Assembly: GCA_028876035.1 (NCBI GenBank)
Contig: JAGWTK010000176.1
Location: 1-7,794 of the forward strand
Length of the DNA stretch: 7,794 nt
Direction of reading: 5' to 3'
From: Bacteroidota bacterium
Lineage (GTDB): Bacteria > Bacteroidota > Bacteroidia > Chitinophagales > Chitinophagaceae
Translations under genes and position numbers: made by a program
Shown: piece by piece, positions 5,182 through 7,794 of the stretch
Position numbering within the stretch: position 1 is the stretch's first letter
Layout: every line of letters starts with the position of its first letter
The notes under the pieces: generated by a model
Told to the model about the DNA's origin: nothing
Database searches by the model: none
The model's input: the letters and a program-made list of their open reading frames with translations, nothing else

Positions 5182-6168
5182 CTAGGTATGCACGGTGTAG
5201 TGTAACATAATTACAAACGCAAAAATTACCCAGTGGAGAAGCACCGGAAACCATTTGCCGGGCAGATAGTAATAAGCAGCCGCGTGAAAAAGTGCCAGGG
5301 GCAGCACAACGGGCAGCCAGTGCAGGTAGTTGTTGCCGGGATTCACCAGGATGATAAGCACTGAAACGATCAGCAGCACGAGCAGCAGGCTCCAGCATTT
5401 CCGTACCTGGATGAGCATCTTGCCGAGGTTGCTTTGTGCGTACCAGGCGCCGATAAGGAAAGGCAGTACCATAAAAAAAATGCCGCCGGTTATCCAAAGG
5501 GAGGCAGGCAGGCGGGGCAGGTGAAAAGATATCGGCGGAATGACTTTATGCCAGCTCCATTGGCCAGCGAGGTAGAGTAGTACGAACAGAAAATAATAGG
5601 GGGTTGTAAATCCCAGCAGGGCGACCAGCCATTCGGTGATCCGGAAAGGCCGGGTAACAACAATGGCAAACATGAGGAGGACCAGGAAAACCAGGGCGGG
5701 GCTGTAAATAAGCGGTAACAACCCAACCAGCATGCTCACATTGAAAATAGCCGTCTTAGGGTTGTTGTTGTTGTAGAGATTGGTTAGCCGGTAATAAATC
5801 CACACGAGCAATGAATTCACTACCAGCGGTGCAGAAAACAGGTTCCATTCGTGCACCAGGGAAGTGACAAGGATATAGGACATCCCCACTAAAAAATTCG
5901 ACCTGGGCAAGAGCTTGAGAGAGTTGCTGATGCGGTTTAACAAAGTAGCCTGCATAAAAAGCAGGAGGAAGGCAAGCACCGCGTACACGAGGGGTGACCC
6001 TCCGCTGAGAGAGTCGATAAAGCCAACAAGAATATTATAGATGTAGTTATCTCCCTCATTCACAACATACTTTTCCGGATGCAGGAAAAAGGGGAATTTC
6101 AGTGCGAGGGCATACAGCAGCAGTATCAGTGCATTTCCCTGGTTTTTCTGTTTGAAAATGCCGATCAA
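5182..6168 (-). CDS. DUF6427-like polytopic inner-membrane protein, TTG start
   Basis: A 328-residue, strongly hydrophobic protein with about nine or ten membrane segments (roughly 12-29, 58-77, 92-107, 111-126, 143-171, 180-200, 224-244, 259-275, 283-301, 305-323). The opening MIGIFKQKNQGN, the EGDNYIYN segment and the RPFRITEWLVALLGFTTPYYF motif (173-193) resemble the Bacteroidota DUF6427 family, whose function is unknown. No catalytic motif is visible, so I assign none. The start codon is TTG at 6168-6166: no ATG or GTG lies in frame between it and the upstream TGA, and the next internal Met (residue 72) would remove the first two membrane segments. The gene starts 23 bp after the stop codon of the upstream secreted-protein gene on the same strand, so the two are probably co-transcribed. 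Downstream lies the repeat region. Family call is from recalled motifs. Confidence 0.85.
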   Translation of the reverse strand: MIGIFKQKNQGNALILLLYALALKFPFFLHPEKYVVNEGDNYIYNILVGFIDSLSGGSPLVYAVLAFLLLFMQATLLNRISNSLKLLPRSNFLVGMSYILVTSLVHEWNLFSAPLVVNSLLVWIYYRLTNLYNNNNPKTAIFNVSMLVGLLPLIYSPALVFLVLLMFAIVVTRPFRITEWLVALLGFTTPYYFLFVLLYLAGQWSWHKVIPPISFHLPRLPASLWITGGIFFMVLPFLIGAWYAQSNLGKMLIQVRKCWSLLLVLLIVSVLIILVNPGNNYLHWLPVVLPLALFHAAAYYYLPGKWFPVLLHWVIFAFVIMLHYTVHT

Positions 6169-6191
6169 ATTAATGGGTTTTGGTGCGTGAC

Positions 6192-7742
6192 CTAATACTC
6201 AAGCCTGGCGAAACAAAGATAGTTCCGAATCAGACATGGCACAATAACCTGCCATGAAGATACCTGTTTTCCGGAACGGGTCATAAACTGGTAGCCCCGA
6301 TCGAGGTCTTTGATTGTAGGATTGCGGCTGATATGCCCGTCGGCGGCCACGCTTTGATCGTTCAGCATTACGATACTGGCCTTTTCTCTCAGGTTAAAAA
6401 GGAAATGAATGTCGGTACCGGTATTCACCAGGAGGAAAGACACCAGGTTATCACTTTCATCGTCGAACTGGCTTTTGGGGATGACGTTCGACCAGTCTAC
6501 CCCACCATCTTTCTTCACCGAAATAAGCATGATATTGTCCGCATTGTACCGCGTATTCTGCATCGAATTCCAGCGGTTCCAGGGATTGCCCCAATAACCA
6601 TTGGGCGGATAGTAATAGTAGCCGCCCATAGGATACCAGGGGTTGCCGAATCCTCCCATGTAATCCCAGCGATTAAACGGATTGCCCCGGGTTACATTGT
6701 ATTCTGATTCTGTTACCAGCAAATAGCCGCCATCTCTCCGGATAATAATGTTCTTAATAAAAAAGTCGTCAAAGGCTGCCTTCACGGATGCATCTTCACC
6801 CTTGGCATTCGCGCGCATGTCTTCACTGAAAACAAAACTATTGGCGCGGATGGTTTGATTGGTGGCCTTGTCCCAGACCAGTGAGTAAAGACCTTCAATA
6901 TTGCCTCGCTTTTGTTTGTAATAAAATGAATTGAGCAGGATGCGCTTATTGGTATTATCCGCCTTGATTTTTATCTCGTCGAGTATTTTTCCATTCAGTT
7001 CAATATTGGTGATGTTGAACCTGGCTGAATCCGGTGGTTTAACAACCATTGACAATTTGGAGATATAGTCGTTGGAATTCATCTTCACAAACTTCCCGAA
7101 TACCAGTTCACCGTCATTGGTCAGCAGGAAATCGGTAAAAAAATCGTTGCGCTCTTCCATCGGCATGCTGATGCGGTCTTTTTGTCCGCGCAGTTGCAGG
7201 TCTTTATCATAGAGCAGCGTGGTAAATACAAAATTGTCGCGATCGCGGTTATTGATCTTAAAGACCATGATATTGTTCTTGTCGTCGCTGTTGATGACCG
7301 TATACACTTTGTTATTGCCTGCAAACCCTACCTGCGTAGTGTCAAGCTGTATCGGATCCATCATCAGTTTTGCATTGGCGTCGAGCTTGGCAGCCATGCA
7401 GTGGACAATCCCGCGTTTTTCGTATTCGTAGATGACATACAGAAAGTCGGGGTAGGCTACAAAGTCCACATTTATCAGTTGTTGGTCTGGCGTAAACTCG
7501 AGTTTTACCCGGTCCTGCAATTTCATATCATTGTCGTAGAGACAAATCGCATCTTCGTTGTGGTTGGATTTATAAATAAGAAAGCGCCCGTTCATCTTTC
7601 CTATTATCTCGAACGTGGTCCTGCGGCTGTCTTCTCTTTCGGGTTCGGAGTACACGATTCTGGGCGACTGTGCTGCTGAAATCAGCGACAGGGTAATCAA
7701 GGTGGTAAACAGCGTCAGGGCTCTGAATGACATACGTTTCAT
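6192..7742 (-). CDS. secreted protein of unknown function with aromatic/Gly-rich segment
   Basis: I do not recognise a named family. From the ATG at 7742 the protein has 516 residues with a signal peptide (about 1-25; positive KRMSFR, hydrophobic ALTLFTTLITLSLIS, then AAQ), so it is exported to the periplasm or outer surface. There is no lipobox and no later membrane segment. The rest is rich in short beta-strand-like stretches (for example FLYVIYEY, YTVINS, GYLLVTESE, DIHFLFN) with polar turns, suggesting a beta-rich, perhaps propeller-like fold; that is inference. Residues 353-391 form an unusual aromatic segment with three GNP(F/W) units and four consecutive Tyr. Cysteines are few. A TTG two codons upstream (7748) is possible but the ATG fits the signal peptide better. 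It precedes the DUF6427-like gene by 23 bp, suggesting a shared envelope role. Confidence 0.85.
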   Translation of the reverse strand: MKRMSFRALTLFTTLITLSLISAAQSPRIVYSEPEREDSRRTTFEIIGKMNGRFLIYKSNHNEDAICLYDNDMKLQDRVKLEFTPDQQLINVDFVAYPDFLYVIYEYEKRGIVHCMAAKLDANAKLMMDPIQLDTTQVGFAGNNKVYTVINSDDKNNIMVFKINNRDRDNFVFTTLLYDKDLQLRGQKDRISMPMEERNDFFTDFLLTNDGELVFGKFVKMNSNDYISKLSMVVKPPDSARFNITNIELNGKILDEIKIKADNTNKRILLNSFYYKQKRGNIEGLYSLVWDKATNQTIRANSFVFSEDMRANAKGEDASVKAAFDDFFIKNIIIRRDGGYLLVTESEYNVTRGNPFNRWDYMGGFGNPWYPMGGYYYYPPNGYWGNPWNRWNSMQNTRYNADNIMLISVKKDGGVDWSNVIPKSQFDDESDNLVSFLLVNTGTDIHFLFNLREKASIVMLNDQSVAADGHISRNPTIKDLDRGYQFMTRSGKQVSSWQVIVPCLIRNYLCFARLEY

Positions 7743-7751
7743 TTTCAATCT

Positions 7752-7784
7752 TAAAATTACAGGTTAGGGCGTAAACCCCGTCAA
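7752..7784 (-). promoter_or_regulatory. candidate promoter upstream of the secreted-protein gene
   Basis: On the minus strand TTG (7784-7782) and TAATTTTA (7759-7752) are separated by 22 bp, near the Bacteroidota TTG and TAnnTTTG arrangement with one mismatch in the -7 box. It would give a leader of only a few bases before the ATG at 7742, which weakens the call. Confidence 0.2.
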
Positions 7785-7794
7785 CTAACAACAG

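Noticed and set aside
7182..7679. 165-codon plus-strand ORF opposite the secreted-protein gene
   Set aside because: It is antisense to a gene with a clear signal peptide and its composition reflects the opposite strand.
7743..7748. TTG at 7748 as start of the secreted protein
   Set aside because: It adds only two residues and the ATG at 7742 gives a normal signal peptide.

Overview
The window looks like a chromosomal segment of a Bacteroidota bacterium, most likely from the Chitinophagaceae or a close relative. The evidence is the protein families present (a DUF6427-type membrane protein, a Bacteroidota-style ECF sigma factor, a DsbD preceded by a stand-alone DsbD N-domain protein), the near absence of Shine-Dalgarno sequences, and moderate GC with AT-rich gaps. 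This placement rests on recalled family features, not on a search.

Layout. Positions 1-283 (minus) hold the N-terminus of UvrA, cut by the window edge. A 268-bp AT-rich divergent spacer separates it from an ECF sigma factor gene (552-1133, plus). After the sigma gene comes a 236-bp gap with a 72-bp segment bounded by 9-bp inverted repeats and then a strong hairpin terminator (1302-1330). From 1370 to 7742 every gene is on the minus strand. In transcription order these are: a secreted protein of unknown function with an aromatic/Gly-rich segment (7742-6192); a DUF6427-like polytopic membrane protein with a TTG start (6168-5182); a 538-bp non-coding stretch of nested repeats (5181-4644); purQ (4643-3963); a small secreted DsbD N-domain-like protein (3884-3423); and dsbD (3346-1370).

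Two points stand out. First, the N-terminal periplasmic domain of this DsbD lacks the cysteine pair that normally passes electrons out, while the small protein encoded just upstream has the same fold signature and keeps a CX4C pair. This suggests that the output module has been moved onto a separate protein. Second, the gap between the DUF6427 gene and purQ can be read as an insertion inside an older repeat. A 282-bp element with TGTCCGG/CCGGACA near its ends is flanked by an exact 10-bp duplication (CTTTAGACCT). Removing the element and one copy restores a 28-bp arm that matches, inverted, another arm about 130 bp away.

The genes do not form one pathway: DNA repair (uvrA), transcription control (sigma factor), purine synthesis (purQ), envelope thiol chemistry (dsbD pair) and two envelope proteins of unknown role. 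No tRNA, rRNA, CRISPR array, prophage or transposase gene was seen.
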